A stretch of DNA of 64,000 bases from Betaproteobacteria bacterium (GCA_947458265.1 CANGYF010000002.1:1-64000); one strand, 5' to 3'. Positions 7,797 through 16,036 are shown, counted from the stretch's first letter. Program-made: numbers and translations. Notes: generated from the sequence alone by a model not told the origin.

Positions 7797-8855
7797 TCAA
7801 CCCAGCGCCGCGACGACCCGCTCGGCGAACAACCGGGTGTTGCCACGGCCGCCGAGGTCGCCGGTGCGTGCACCGTCGTCGGCCAGTGCCGCATCGACCG
7901 CCGCGGTGATCGCCTGCGAGGCATCGACCAGCACCGGCTTCGAATGCTTCACCCCGAGCCACTCGAACAGCATCGCGGTCGACAGGATCATCCCGGTGGG
8001 ATTGGCAATGCCCCTGCCTGCGATGTCCGGCGCCGAACCGTGCCCCGCATTCGCCACCGCATGGTCGTCGCCGGCATTGAGCGCCGCCGCCAGCCCGAGA
8101 CCGCCTGAGATCGCGACCGCAGCATTGGACAGGATGTCGCCGAACATGTTGGTGAGCAGCACCACGTCGTGCCGCTCCGGACGGCTGTACAGCTCGGCAG
8201 CCATCGCATCGACATCGAACTCGTGGAACTCGACGCCGGGATTGGCCTTCGCGGCGGCGTAGGCCTCCTCCATGAACAGCCCGTCGGACATCTGCAGCAC
8301 ATGCTGCTTGCCCACCGCCGTGACCTTCTTCCGCCGGCGCAGCGCCCACTCGAACGCGACCCTCGAGATGCGGCGCGAGGCATTGCGGGTGATCTTGCGC
8401 ACCGAGATCGCGAGGTCGGGCGTGGGCATGAACTCGCCGATGCCCATGAACATGTTGCGATCGGAATAGAAGCCTTCCGTGTTCTCGCGCACGATCAGCA
8501 TGTCCATGCCGCGCCGCGCGTCCGGCACCGCCGCGCGCGAGCGCGCCGGTCGCAGGTTCGCATAGAGGTCGAGCCGCTTGCGGATGGTGCCCGGCACGTT
8601 GATGCCGCCCTTGTCGCGCGGTGGGTAAAGGGTCATCCCGCACGGGCCGAGGATCACGCCGTCGGCGGCCACCGCCTTCGCGATCGCCTCGTCGGTCAGC
8701 GTGGACCCGACCTTGCGGAAGCTCGGCATGCCGACATCGACCGTCTCGAACGACAGGCCGAGGCTGAATCGGCGCTCGGCCGCATGCACCACCTGCATGG
8801 CGGCCTCGACGATCTCCGGCCCGATATCGTCACCGGGCATCACGACGATGTTCAT
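7797..8855 (-). CDS. Isocitrate/isopropylmalate dehydrogenase family protein (tartrate/D-malate dehydrogenase type)
   Basis: 352-aa NAD-dependent beta-decarboxylating dehydrogenase. MPGDDIGPEIVEA opens the fold; RENTEGFYSDRN, the AVGKQHVLQMSDGLF Lys region, the metal-binding NMFGDILSNAA segment and GSAPDIAGRGIANP near residue 270 are all in family order. Such enzymes oxidise and decarboxylate 2-hydroxy-dicarboxylates (isopropylmalate, D-malate, tartrate). Here it sits directly upstream of otnK/otnC, so a four-carbon hydroxy acid substrate is likely. ATG at 8855 is preferred (GGAG five bases upstream, next to the conserved start); ATG at 8903 and GTG at 8924 are in-frame alternatives. Confidence 0.88.
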   Translation of the reverse strand: MNIVVMPGDDIGPEIVEAAMQVVHAAERRFSLGLSFETVDVGMPSFRKVGSTLTDEAIAKAVAADGVILGPCGMTLYPPRDKGGINVPGTIRKRLDLYANLRPARSRAAVPDARRGMDMLIVRENTEGFYSDRNMFMGIGEFMPTPDLAISVRKITRNASRRISRVAFEWALRRRKKVTAVGKQHVLQMSDGLFMEEAYAAAKANPGVEFHEFDVDAMAAELYSRPERHDVVLLTNMFGDILSNAAVAISGGLGLAAALNAGDDHAVANAGHGSAPDIAGRGIANPTGMILSTAMLFEWLGVKHSKPVLVDASQAITAAVDAALADDGARTGDLGGRGNTRLFAERVVAALG

Positions 8856-8940
8856 CTCTGCTCCATCAGCCGGCATGCCGGCGGTTGTGGTTGCTTCCGA
8901 CATGCCGGCCTTGGTGGCCTGCACCGTGATGCGACGCCGT

Positions 8941-9987
8941 TCATTCGGCCTTGATCTTCGCCTGCTCGACCACCGCCGCCCAGCGACGGTATTCGGATTC
9001 GATGCGCTTGACGAACCGTTCGGGCGATCCGCCGGAGACGACCATGCCCTGGTCCGCCAGCTGCTTCTGCAGGTCCGCGTCCTTGAGCGACCGGTTCACC
9101 GCCTCGTTCAGGCTGTCCACCACCGGCCTCGGCGTGTCGCGCGGCGCCAGCAGCCCGAACCAGAGGTCTACCTCGAAGCCAGGCAGCGTATCCGAAATGC
9201 GCGGCACGCCAGGCAGCGCGGCGGACGGCTCTGCCGTGCTCACTGCCAGCGCCCGCATCTTGCCCGACTGGATCAACGGCAGCACCGGCGGCAGGCTGCC
9301 GAGGATGAACTGGCAGGCACCCGACATCAGGTCTGCAATCGCAGAGCCGGTGCTCTTGTAGGGCACATGGGTGAAGCGCACCTTCGCCTGCGCAGCCATC
9401 ATCTCGGTGGCCAGGTGGGTGATGCCACCGATGCCGCTCGATGCGTAGCACAGTTCGCCCGGCCGGTTTCGTGCCAGCCGGAAGAACTCCGGCATCGTCT
9501 TCACCGGCAGCGACGGATGCACGGCCAGCACGAACGGCACGTAGCCGATCTCGGCCACGCCGCGGATGGTGCGGATCGGGTCGAACGCCGGCTTCTGCAG
9601 CGCGGCCGATGTCGAGAAGCTGCCCGACATGATGATGATCGAATAGCCGTCCGCAGGCGCCTTGGCCAGCAGTTCCATGCCGATCAGCCCGCCGGCCCCA
9701 CCCCGGTTCTCGATCACGAACGACTGCCGGTACTGCTCCTGCAACTTGAACGATACCTGTCGCGCGATGATGTCACTGCCGCCGCCGGGGGCGAACGGCA
9801 CGATCACCCGCACCGGCTTCACCGGCCACGCCTGCGCGGGTTGCGCAAGCACCGGCATCGCCGCGAGGGCTCCGATGGCAACGCAGACCGCCGCTGTCGC
9901 TGCTGCCGCAAACCCTGCACGTGCCGCTTCCGCGCGTATCGATCGCATTCCCCCTGCCTGCATGGCCCGCCTCCCGTTGTCCATCAT
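8941..9987 (-). CDS. Bug/TctC-family periplasmic solute receptor (5)
   Basis: 348-aa Bug receptor with a long signal region (cleavage near PVLAQ, residue 49), WPVKPVRVIVPFAPGGGSD, ENRGGAGGLIG, PADGYSIII and HVPYKSTG. It overlaps the upstream receptor gene by ATGA and precedes the dehydrogenase of the otnK/otnC group, so it is the best-placed candidate receptor for that pathway. It has single cysteines in LCYASS and GACQF, at positions different from the Cys pair of receptors 2 and 3. Ligand unknown. Confidence 0.9.
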   Translation of the reverse strand: MMDNGRRAMQAGGMRSIRAEAARAGFAAAATAAVCVAIGALAAMPVLAQPAQAWPVKPVRVIVPFAPGGGSDIIARQVSFKLQEQYRQSFVIENRGGAGGLIGMELLAKAPADGYSIIIMSGSFSTSAALQKPAFDPIRTIRGVAEIGYVPFVLAVHPSLPVKTMPEFFRLARNRPGELCYASSGIGGITHLATEMMAAQAKVRFTHVPYKSTGSAIADLMSGACQFILGSLPPVLPLIQSGKMRALAVSTAEPSAALPGVPRISDTLPGFEVDLWFGLLAPRDTPRPVVDSLNEAVNRSLKDADLQKQLADQGMVVSGGSPERFVKRIESEYRRWAAVVEQAKIKAE

Positions 9988-10964
9988 TCGACCTGCATGT
10001 TTGCAGCCTTCACCACCTTCGCGAACTTCGCGATGTCGGTGACGATCAGCTGTCCGAACGCCTCGGGCGTACCACCGATGGTGACAGCGCCCAGCCCGAG
10101 CAGCCGGTCGCGCACGTCGGCGAGCTGCAGGACCTTGTTGATCTCGGCGTTCAGCCTGAGCACGATCTCGCGCGGCGTGCCGGTGGGCAGCATCGCGCCG
10201 TACCAGGTCGATGCCGCATAGCCCGGCACGCCCGCCTCGGCGATGGTCGGCACCTGCGGCAGGACGCCGGCGCGGCGCTCCTCGGTGGTGGCGAGCACCC
10301 GCATGCGGCCGGACTGGATATGCGGCAGCGCGACCGGCATGGTGTTGAAGCCGACCACCACCTCACCGCCGACGATGGCCGCCGCCGAGGGCGCACCGCC
10401 CTTGAACGGCACGTGCAGCATCTGCACCCCGGCCATCAGCGCGAACATCTCGCCGGCAAGGTGCTCGGGGCTGCCGGAGCCGGACGAAGCATAGGAGATC
10501 TCGCCTGGCCGCTTGCGCGCCAGCGCGATCAGCTCCTTCACCGACTTCACTGGCAGCGACGGTGTCACCACCAGCGCCTGCGGCACCGAACCGATGCCGG
10601 CGAGCGGGATGAAGTCGCGTTCCAGGTCGTACTTGAGGTTGCGGTACAGCGACTTGCTGACCGCATGCGACACCGAGATGAACAGCACGGTATAGCCGTC
10701 GGGTGCTGCCTTGGCCGCGATCTCCGCCGCCAGGTTCGCGTTCGCACCCGGACGGTTCTCGACCACCACCTGCTGGTTCAGCGCCTCGGCCAGCCGTACC
10801 GCGACCGTCCGGGCCATGATGTCGGTGCCGCCGCCCGGCGCGAAGCCGACGAGGAAGCGGACCGGCTTCGACGGATAGGGCGCCTGCGCCCAGGCCACAC
10901 CAGCCGGCAACAGCGCAGCGGCCACCAGCGCGCCGCACAGCCTGTTCGATATCGAGTCATTCAT
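9984..10964 (-). CDS. Bug/TctC-family periplasmic solute receptor (6)
   Basis: 326-aa Bug receptor. ATG at 10964 overlaps the uronate dehydrogenase stop and has AAGGAGG upstream; this trims a spurious upstream extension of the open frame. The signal peptide ends near AWAQ (residue 26), followed by YPSKPVRFLVGFAPGGGTD, ENRPGANANLA (a variant of the usual GAGGN loop) and HVPFKGGAPS. The gene follows udh directly, which suggests a uronate or a related aldarate as ligand; that is inference from position. Confidence 0.9.
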   Translation of the reverse strand: MNDSISNRLCGALVAAALLPAGVAWAQAPYPSKPVRFLVGFAPGGGTDIMARTVAVRLAEALNQQVVVENRPGANANLAAEIAAKAAPDGYTVLFISVSHAVSKSLYRNLKYDLERDFIPLAGIGSVPQALVVTPSLPVKSVKELIALARKRPGEISYASSGSGSPEHLAGEMFALMAGVQMLHVPFKGGAPSAAAIVGGEVVVGFNTMPVALPHIQSGRMRVLATTEERRAGVLPQVPTIAEAGVPGYAASTWYGAMLPTGTPREIVLRLNAEINKVLQLADVRDRLLGLGAVTIGGTPEAFGQLIVTDIAKFAKVVKAANMQVE

Positions 10965-11800
10965 CGGGTCGGTCCTCCTTCGATCGGAACGTACTCGGCG
11001 GCACAGTAGCTGCCGCCATGGAAGCGCACGGCCGGGCTGCCAGGCGCACCGAGGGTGGCCTGCTCCAGTTCGGCCGCCCACTGCTCCGCATCCTGGACCG
11101 GCACGTAGCCGATGCGTGCCGCATCCGGGCTGTGCCACTTCGTCCGACGGTTCGCCGACACGCCGTAGACGATCGCAAAACCGTATGCGGGTGCCTCGAT
11201 CGCGCAGCGCACCAGCTCCGCCATATCGCGATGGCCGATCCAGGTCGACAACTGGCGCGCATCCTCCGGCCGCTCACGGAAAGAACCGATGCGCAGGCAG
11301 CAGGCATCGACCGCGTACTTGTCGGTGAACATCCGGCACAGCGCCTCGCCGAACACCTTCGACACGCCGTAGCGCGAATCGGGCCGCACCGGCTCCTCGA
11401 TGCCCAGTTCGCGCGTCGCCTCGTGGAAGCCGATCGCGTGGTTCGAACTGGCGAACACATAGCGCCGGACACCGGCCGCGCGGGCCGCCTCGAACAGGCC
11501 CAGCGTCGCCACGATGTTGTCCGGCAGAATCTGCTCCCAGCCGCCCTCCTTCGGGATGCCCGCCAGGTGGACGACGCAGTCGATGCCCTGCACCGCCGCG
11601 GTTGCGACCGCAGGATCGAGCAGGTCGCCAGTGACCACCTCGTCGGTTGCATGCCGCGGCGCCACCGGCACCCGATCGGCCAGACGCAGCAGCGGATAGC
11701 GACCGGCGAAGGCCTGGTGCAGGCATCGCCCGATGCCACCGCCGGCACCGGTCAGCAGGACGCGCGGCAGCCTGCCTGGTCGCTCGACCCCGGCCGTCAT
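10961..11800 (-). CDS. udh: Uronate dehydrogenase-like NAD-dependent SDR
   Basis: 279-aa extended short-chain dehydrogenase. The NAD motif TGAGGGIG lies at residues 17-24, the active-site pair is Tyr144 and Lys148 (DSRYGVSK), and the SSNHAIGFH segment, LSTWIGHRDM and GVSAN all follow the pattern of bacterial uronate dehydrogenases, which oxidise D-galacturonate and D-glucuronate to aldarolactones. It is about ten residues longer than typical at the N terminus. It overlaps receptor 6 and lies three bases from receptor 7. The lactone product would suit the SMP-30-like protein encoded at 16037-16978. Confidence 0.85.
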   Translation of the reverse strand: MTAGVERPGRLPRVLLTGAGGGIGRCLHQAFAGRYPLLRLADRVPVAPRHATDEVVTGDLLDPAVATAAVQGIDCVVHLAGIPKEGGWEQILPDNIVATLGLFEAARAAGVRRYVFASSNHAIGFHEATRELGIEEPVRPDSRYGVSKVFGEALCRMFTDKYAVDACCLRIGSFRERPEDARQLSTWIGHRDMAELVRCAIEAPAYGFAIVYGVSANRRTKWHSPDAARIGYVPVQDAEQWAAELEQATLGAPGSPAVRFHGGSYCAAEYVPIEGGPTR

Positions 11801-11803
11801 CGC

Positions 11804-12820
11804 TCAGGATTCCGGTTGCACGCCTGCAGCGCGGATCACCTGCCCCCAGCGGTCGACCTGGCCCTTGAGATAGGCCGAAGCCTGCTCCGGCGACGAGCCG
11901 ACCGGTTCGCCACCATCGGCAGCGACCCGCTTGCGCACGTCCCCCTGCTCGATGAAACGGGCAGTCTCCTGGTGCAGCAGCGCGACCACCGGCCGCGGCA
12001 TCTTCGCCGGGCCGAGCAGCATCAACCACGAGGTAGCTTCGAAGCCGGCCACGCCGCTCTCGGCCACCGTCGGCACGTTCGGCAGGATGCCGGAGCGCTT
12101 CGCCGACGTGACGGCCAGCGCGCGCAGCTTGCCGGCCTGGATCATCGGCTGCGAGGACAGGATGGTGGTGGCGATCATCTCGATCTGGCCTCCGAGCACG
12201 TCGGCCAGCGCCGGCGCCGCCCCCTTGTACGGCACGTGGATCATCTCGATCTTCGCCAGGTTGGCCAGCATCGCGCCGGCCAGGTGCGGGCCGGTACCGA
12301 TGCCCGACGAACCGTAGCGGATGCTGTTCGGCTTCGCCCGCGACGCCGCCACGACGTCCTTGATCGACTCGAACGACGACGCGGCCGAGGCGACGAACAC
12401 GCGCGGATTGATCGTCACCAGGCTGATGGCAGCCAGGTCGCGCAGCGTGTCGAACGGCAGCTTGCGGCTGAGCGATGCGTTGATCGCCAGCGATTCGTTG
12501 GCGAGCACCAGCGTGTAGCCGTCGGGCGGTGCCTTCGCCGCCATGTCATGGCCGATGTTGCCGCCGGCACCGGGCCGGTTGTCGACCACGAACGACTGGT
12601 TGAAGCCCTCGGCAAGCTTCTGCGCGACCAGGCGGCCGGTGATGTCCGAGGCAGCGCCCGGTGCGAACGGCACGATCAGGCGTACCGGACGTACCGGATA
12701 GCTCTGGGCCGCAACCGGGGCCGCCGGCAGCGCCAGCGCCAGCGTAGCTGCGATCGCGATCGCGCTGGCTGCCAGCGGCAGCATCGGGCGCGCATGGGTG
12801 CGCATCGAATCAGTGTCCAT
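11804..12820 (-). CDS. Bug/TctC-family periplasmic solute receptor (7)
   Basis: 338-aa Bug receptor. ATG at 12820 is chosen over the in-frame ATG at 12832 because GGAGG stands five bases before it. The signal peptide ends near PVAAQ (residue 39); YPVRPVRLIVPFAPGAASD, DNRPGAGGNIG, PPDGYTLV and HVPYKGAAP follow. The gene runs into udh three bases later, so the receptor and uronate dehydrogenase are probably one translational unit. A hairpin separates it from the dehalogenase-like gene upstream. Ligand unknown. Confidence 0.9.
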   Translation of the reverse strand: MDTDSMRTHARPMLPLAASAIAIAATLALALPAAPVAAQSYPVRPVRLIVPFAPGAASDITGRLVAQKLAEGFNQSFVVDNRPGAGGNIGHDMAAKAPPDGYTLVLANESLAINASLSRKLPFDTLRDLAAISLVTINPRVFVASAASSFESIKDVVAASRAKPNSIRYGSSGIGTGPHLAGAMLANLAKIEMIHVPYKGAAPALADVLGGQIEMIATTILSSQPMIQAGKLRALAVTSAKRSGILPNVPTVAESGVAGFEATSWLMLLGPAKMPRPVVALLHQETARFIEQGDVRKRVAADGGEPVGSSPEQASAYLKGQVDRWGQVIRAAGVQPES

Positions 12821-12897
12821 CCAGTCCTCCATTGCGGCCGGCGTCTATGCGCCGGGCCCGGTCGCTGCGCCATGCCTCGCTCGGCAGGCGCGCTGCA

Positions 12898-12921
12898 CGG
12901 CAGTGCAGGAGCGCACTGCCG
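12898..12921 (-). terminator. Hairpin after the dehalogenase-like gene
   Basis: CGGCAGTGC (12898-12906) and GCACTGCCG (12913-12921) form a perfect 9-bp stem with a 6-base loop, ten bases past the stop of the gene ending at 12931. No T tract follows on the minus strand. It may stabilise the 3' end or partly end transcription between the first gene and the rest of the cluster. Confidence 0.5.
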
Positions 12922-12930
12922 GTTGCCAGC

Positions 12931-13809
12931 TTACTCGTCGAAGAACGCGGCGAGCTTCTCGTAGGTCTCGTCCGGCGCCTCTTCCATCGGATAGTGGGCG
13001 CACTGCAACTTGTGGAAACCGCGGATGTCGGTCGCGTAATGCGGCCAGGCATCGACCGCGCTGAACTCGCGCTGGGTGTGGCTCTTCTCGGCCCACATCA
13101 CGAGCATCGGGCAGGTCACCCGCTTGCCGGCCTCCCAGTCGGCGGTGTCGAGCGGGAAGTCGACCGACAGCGTGGCCCGGTAGTCCTCCGACATGCCGTG
13201 GATGTGCTCGGGCGTGCAGCAGCGCACGTACTCCGCCATCGTCTCGTCGCTGAACTTGCCTTCACCCTGCTTCGCGAACTTGCGCCGGATGTAGTACTCC
13301 TCCTTGCCCTCGAGCAGCTTCTCGGGGAAGTCGAACGGCTGGGCGAAGAAGAACCAGTGGTACGAGTGGGCAGCGTAGGTCCACTTCATGTTGTTGAGCT
13401 GCCAGTGGGTCGGGATGATCTCGATGCTGGCGAACTTCTTCACCTTTTCCGGATGGTCGAGCGCCATGCGGTGCGCAGTGCGCGCGCCGCGATCGTGGCC
13501 CGCCACCATGAACTCGTCGAAGCCGAGCGCCTTCATCACGTCGACCATGTCCTGGCCCATCCGCCGGAACGAGTAGTTCGTGTGGTCGGGCAGGCCGCGC
13601 GGCTTGTCGCTGTCGCCATAGCCGCGCAGGTCGGCGCAGACCACGGTATAGCGATCGGCCAGCCGCGGCGCGATCTTGTACCAGGTGACATGGGTGAGCG
13701 GATTGCCGTGCAGCAGCAGGATCGCCGGACCCTTGCCGCCGACGCGCAGCTTGATCCGACAGTCCGGATCGCTGGTCGGCACCATCATTTCCCGAAAACC
13801 TTCGAACAT
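12931..13809 (-). CDS. Alpha/beta hydrolase, haloacetate (fluoroacetate) dehalogenase type
   Basis: 292-aa cytosolic alpha/beta hydrolase resembling fluoroacetate dehalogenases. Asp106 in GHDRGAR is the nucleophile; Arg107 and Arg110 match the carboxylate-binding pair; His151-Trp152 (YHWFF) match the halide-pocket residues; His272 (CAHYPMEEAP) is the base; the oxyanion region is HGNPLTH. Family chemistry is hydrolysis of haloacetates to glycolate, but epoxide or lactone hydrolysis cannot be excluded. ATG at 13809 has GGGAGGA upstream; longer versions of the open frame run into the promoter region. It is the first gene of the minus-strand cluster. Confidence 0.87.
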   Translation of the reverse strand: MFEGFREMMVPTSDPDCRIKLRVGGKGPAILLLHGNPLTHVTWYKIAPRLADRYTVVCADLRGYGDSDKPRGLPDHTNYSFRRMGQDMVDVMKALGFDEFMVAGHDRGARTAHRMALDHPEKVKKFASIEIIPTHWQLNNMKWTYAAHSYHWFFFAQPFDFPEKLLEGKEEYYIRRKFAKQGEGKFSDETMAEYVRCCTPEHIHGMSEDYRATLSVDFPLDTADWEAGKRVTCPMLVMWAEKSHTQREFSAVDAWPHYATDIRGFHKLQCAHYPMEEAPDETYEKLAAFFDE

Positions 13810-13833
13810 GCATTCCTCCCGTTGACTGCGGCA

Positions 13834-13865
13834 AGTTTGCATTTTCAAGCACACAAATGCAAACT
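13834..13865. promoter_or_regulatory. Inverted-repeat operator candidate in divergent promoter region
   Basis: AGTTTGCATTT (13834-13844) and AAATGCAAACT (13855-13865) are perfect 11-bp inverted repeats separated by 10 bp, so the half-sites lie 21 bp apart, about two helical turns, on the same DNA face. The A/T-rich motif stands out from its GC-rich surroundings. It sits in the 113-bp gap between the dehalogenase-like gene (minus) and the Ldh-family gene (plus), 25 bp and 57 bp from the two starts. The regulator encoded at 15064-16011 is the natural candidate to bind it. Confidence 0.7.
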
Positions 13866-13922
13866 GAAACACCGCCATCGATGCCCGCCGGGCCGACTGC
13901 TCCCTCCGGACCCTTGCTACCC

Positions 13923-15005
13923 ATGACCGACAGCACACGATACTTCAGCACTGACGAGCTGGTTTCATTCGGCACCGGAATGTTCATCGCGCACGGCCTT
14001 CCGGCTGAGGATGCCGCCACCGTCGCCCGCGACCTGGTCGCAGCAGACCTGCGCGGCCTCGCCTCGCACGGTGTCGCGCGCATCCCGATCTACTGCAAGC
14101 GCCTGCGCGCGAAGGCGATCAACCCGACGCCGACCTTGAAGATCGAGCGCCCGGCAGCGGCCGTGGCCTCGATCGACGGCGACGACGGCATCGGCTTCGT
14201 GGTCGGCCATCGCGCGATGGACGAAGCCATCGCGATCGCACGCACCACCGGCATCGGCATGGTCGGCATCCGGCGCAGCACGCACTACGGCATGGCCGCC
14301 CTGTACGTGATGCAGGCGATCGACGCTGGCATGGTGTCGATGGCCTTCACCAACTCGTCCCCGGCCATGCCGGCCTGGGGCGGCCGCACCAACTTCCACG
14401 GGGCCGCCCCGCTCGCGGTCGGAGCCCCAGGCGGCAAGCGCGGCGACTACGTGCTCGACCTGGCGATGACCGTGATCGCGCGCGGCAAGATCCGCCTCGC
14501 GGCGAGCAAGGGCGAACCGATACCGCTCGGGCTCGCGCTGGACAACGAAGGCCGGCCGACCACCGACGCACAGGCGGCGTTCGAGGGCGTGCTGCTGCCC
14601 TTCGGCGGCGTGAAGGGTTCGGCCATCGCGTTCATGATGGATATCTTCTCCGGCGTGCTGACCGGCTCGGCATTCGCCGCCGGCGTGAAGAGCCTGTACT
14701 TCGATTTCTCGGGGCCGCAGGATGTCGGCCACCTGTTCATCGCCTTCCGCCCCGACCTGTTCATGCCGATGCAGCAGTATCGCGACCGGATGGACGAGAT
14801 GGTCGACCGGGCGAAGGCAATGCCGCGCGCGGAGGGCTGCGACGAGATCCTGATCCCGGGCGAGCCCGAGGCGCGCACCGCGGCCCGGCGTGCGGTCAGC
14901 GGCATCCCGGTCACCGCAGACGTGATCCGTGCGCTGGCCGAGGAAGCCGCCGGCGCGAAGGTTGCGCTGCCCGATGGTCGTGGACAGGCCTTCGACGCGG
15001 CCTGA
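13923..15005 (+). CDS. Ldh family (malate/L-sulfolactate/ureidoglycolate type) dehydrogenase
   Basis: 360-aa NAD(P)-dependent dehydrogenase of the family that includes malate, sulfolactate, ureidoglycolate and 2,3-diketo-L-gulonate reductases. His49 in LASHGVARIP is the conserved active-site His. STHYGMAALY near residue 120, TNSSPAMPAWGG near 145 and PFGGVKGSAIAFMMDI near 230 are family segments. It probably interconverts a 2-oxo and a 2-hydroxy acid. Conserved similarity starts at about ATG 13923; an in-frame ATG at 13857 overlaps the inverted repeat and is less likely. It is first of three plus-strand genes divergent from the cluster. Confidence 0.85.
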   Translation: MTDSTRYFSTDELVSFGTGMFIAHGLPAEDAATVARDLVAADLRGLASHGVARIPIYCKRLRAKAINPTPTLKIERPAAAVASIDGDDGIGFVVGHRAMDEAIAIARTTGIGMVGIRRSTHYGMAALYVMQAIDAGMVSMAFTNSSPAMPAWGGRTNFHGAAPLAVGAPGGKRGDYVLDLAMTVIARGKIRLAASKGEPIPLGLALDNEGRPTTDAQAAFEGVLLPFGGVKGSAIAFMMDIFSGVLTGSAFAAGVKSLYFDFSGPQDVGHLFIAFRPDLFMPMQQYRDRMDEMVDRAKAMPRAEGCDEILIPGEPEARTAARRAVSGIPVTADVIRALAEEAAGAKVALPDGRGQAFDAA

Positions 15006-15063
15006 AGCGCGAGGCTGCCAGCCGCCCTCCGATGCACCGATCCCTGCCGAGCACGATGGCCTG

Positions 15064-16011
15064 ATGTCCCACCCGTCCACGCCGCTGGTCAGGCGCATCG
15101 CGCGCCGCATCCTGGCCGAGATCGGCGCCGGCACGCTGCCGCCCGGTGCACGCCTGAAGAGTGCCGAACTCGCACTGCGCCACGACGTATCCAGGTCGCC
15201 GATCGAGCGCGCGCTGCAACTGCTGGAGGAAGGCGGCGTGGCGGTACGCGAACCCAACCGCGGCTTTGTGGTGACCGGCGACCGCGACGCGCATGCGCGC
15301 ACCGCACGATCACTGGCCGAGCCTGAAGCAGCCAGGCCTTACCTGCAGATCGCAGCCGACCGGCTGGCCGGCTGCCTGCCGGAGTTCGTCACCGAGACCC
15401 TGCTCGCCGAACGCTACCGCGTGACCGGCGCAGTCCTTCGCCAGAACCTCACGCGCATGGCTCAGGAGCGCTGGATCGAACGCCGGCCCGGCTACGGCTG
15501 GCGCTTCCTGCCGGTGCTCGATTCGGCCGAGGCCCATGCGGCGAGCTACCGATTCCGGCTGGCGATCGAGCCAGCGGCGCTGCTGGAACCCGGATACCGG
15601 GTCGATGCCACCGCGTTCGCGAAGGTGCGCGCGGAACAGCGCGAACTGGTGGAACCGCGGCCGCCACGGCTCACCAGCAACGAATGGTTCGACATCGGCA
15701 CGCGCTTCCATGCGACGATCGTCGGCTGTTGCGGCAACCCGTTCTTCATCGAGGCGAGCCAGCGTGCGAACCGGCTGCGCCGGCTGATCGTCTACCGGCC
15801 GTTCGGTAACACGCGTGCGTTCGTCGCCGCCGCGCGCGAACACCTGCAGCTTCTCGACCTGATCGAGGACGGCCGGCGCGAGCAGGCGGCGAGCCTTCTG
15901 CGATCCCACCTGGAGGACATCCGCCAGGTCAAGGCCGACCTTCTGGGCAGCGATCCGGCCCCGAAGGGGACGCACCGGCGCGGTGAGCTGGACGTCGTGC
16001 CGCACTTCTGA
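15064..16011 (+). CDS. GntR-type regulator with two winged-helix segments and FCD-like domain
   Basis: 315-aa transcription factor. Residues 5-72 form a GntR-type winged helix (LPPGARLKSAELALRHDVSR, then EEGGVAVREPNRGF). Residues 92-152 look like a second winged helix (ETLLAERYRVTGAVLRQNL, then GYGWRFL). The rest is an all-helical FCD-like effector domain with His216, His260 and His282 at metal-type positions; the usual acidic residue four before the first His is Gly. Classical FadR-type regulators have only one winged helix and about 230-250 aa. It lies between two sugar-acid enzymes, next to the divergent operator candidate, so it probably controls both units. Confidence 0.83.
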   Translation: MSHPSTPLVRRIARRILAEIGAGTLPPGARLKSAELALRHDVSRSPIERALQLLEEGGVAVREPNRGFVVTGDRDAHARTARSLAEPEAARPYLQIAADRLAGCLPEFVTETLLAERYRVTGAVLRQNLTRMAQERWIERRPGYGWRFLPVLDSAEAHAASYRFRLAIEPAALLEPGYRVDATAFAKVRAEQRELVEPRPPRLTSNEWFDIGTRFHATIVGCCGNPFFIEASQRANRLRRLIVYRPFGNTRAFVAAAREHLQLLDLIEDGRREQAASLLRSHLEDIRQVKADLLGSDPAPKGTHRRGELDVVPHF

Positions 16012-16036
16012 TCCGACGAGCGAGGCATCCACACCG

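Noticed and set aside
9984-11138. Longer N terminus for receptor 6
   Set aside because: The extra 58 residues are out-of-frame translation of the uronate dehydrogenase gene and contain no signal peptide; ATG 10964 has a strong ribosome-binding site.
494-13809. Possible genomic island with integration signs
   Set aside because: No integrase, transposase, tRNA target or flanking direct repeat was seen; base composition looks like the rest of the window.
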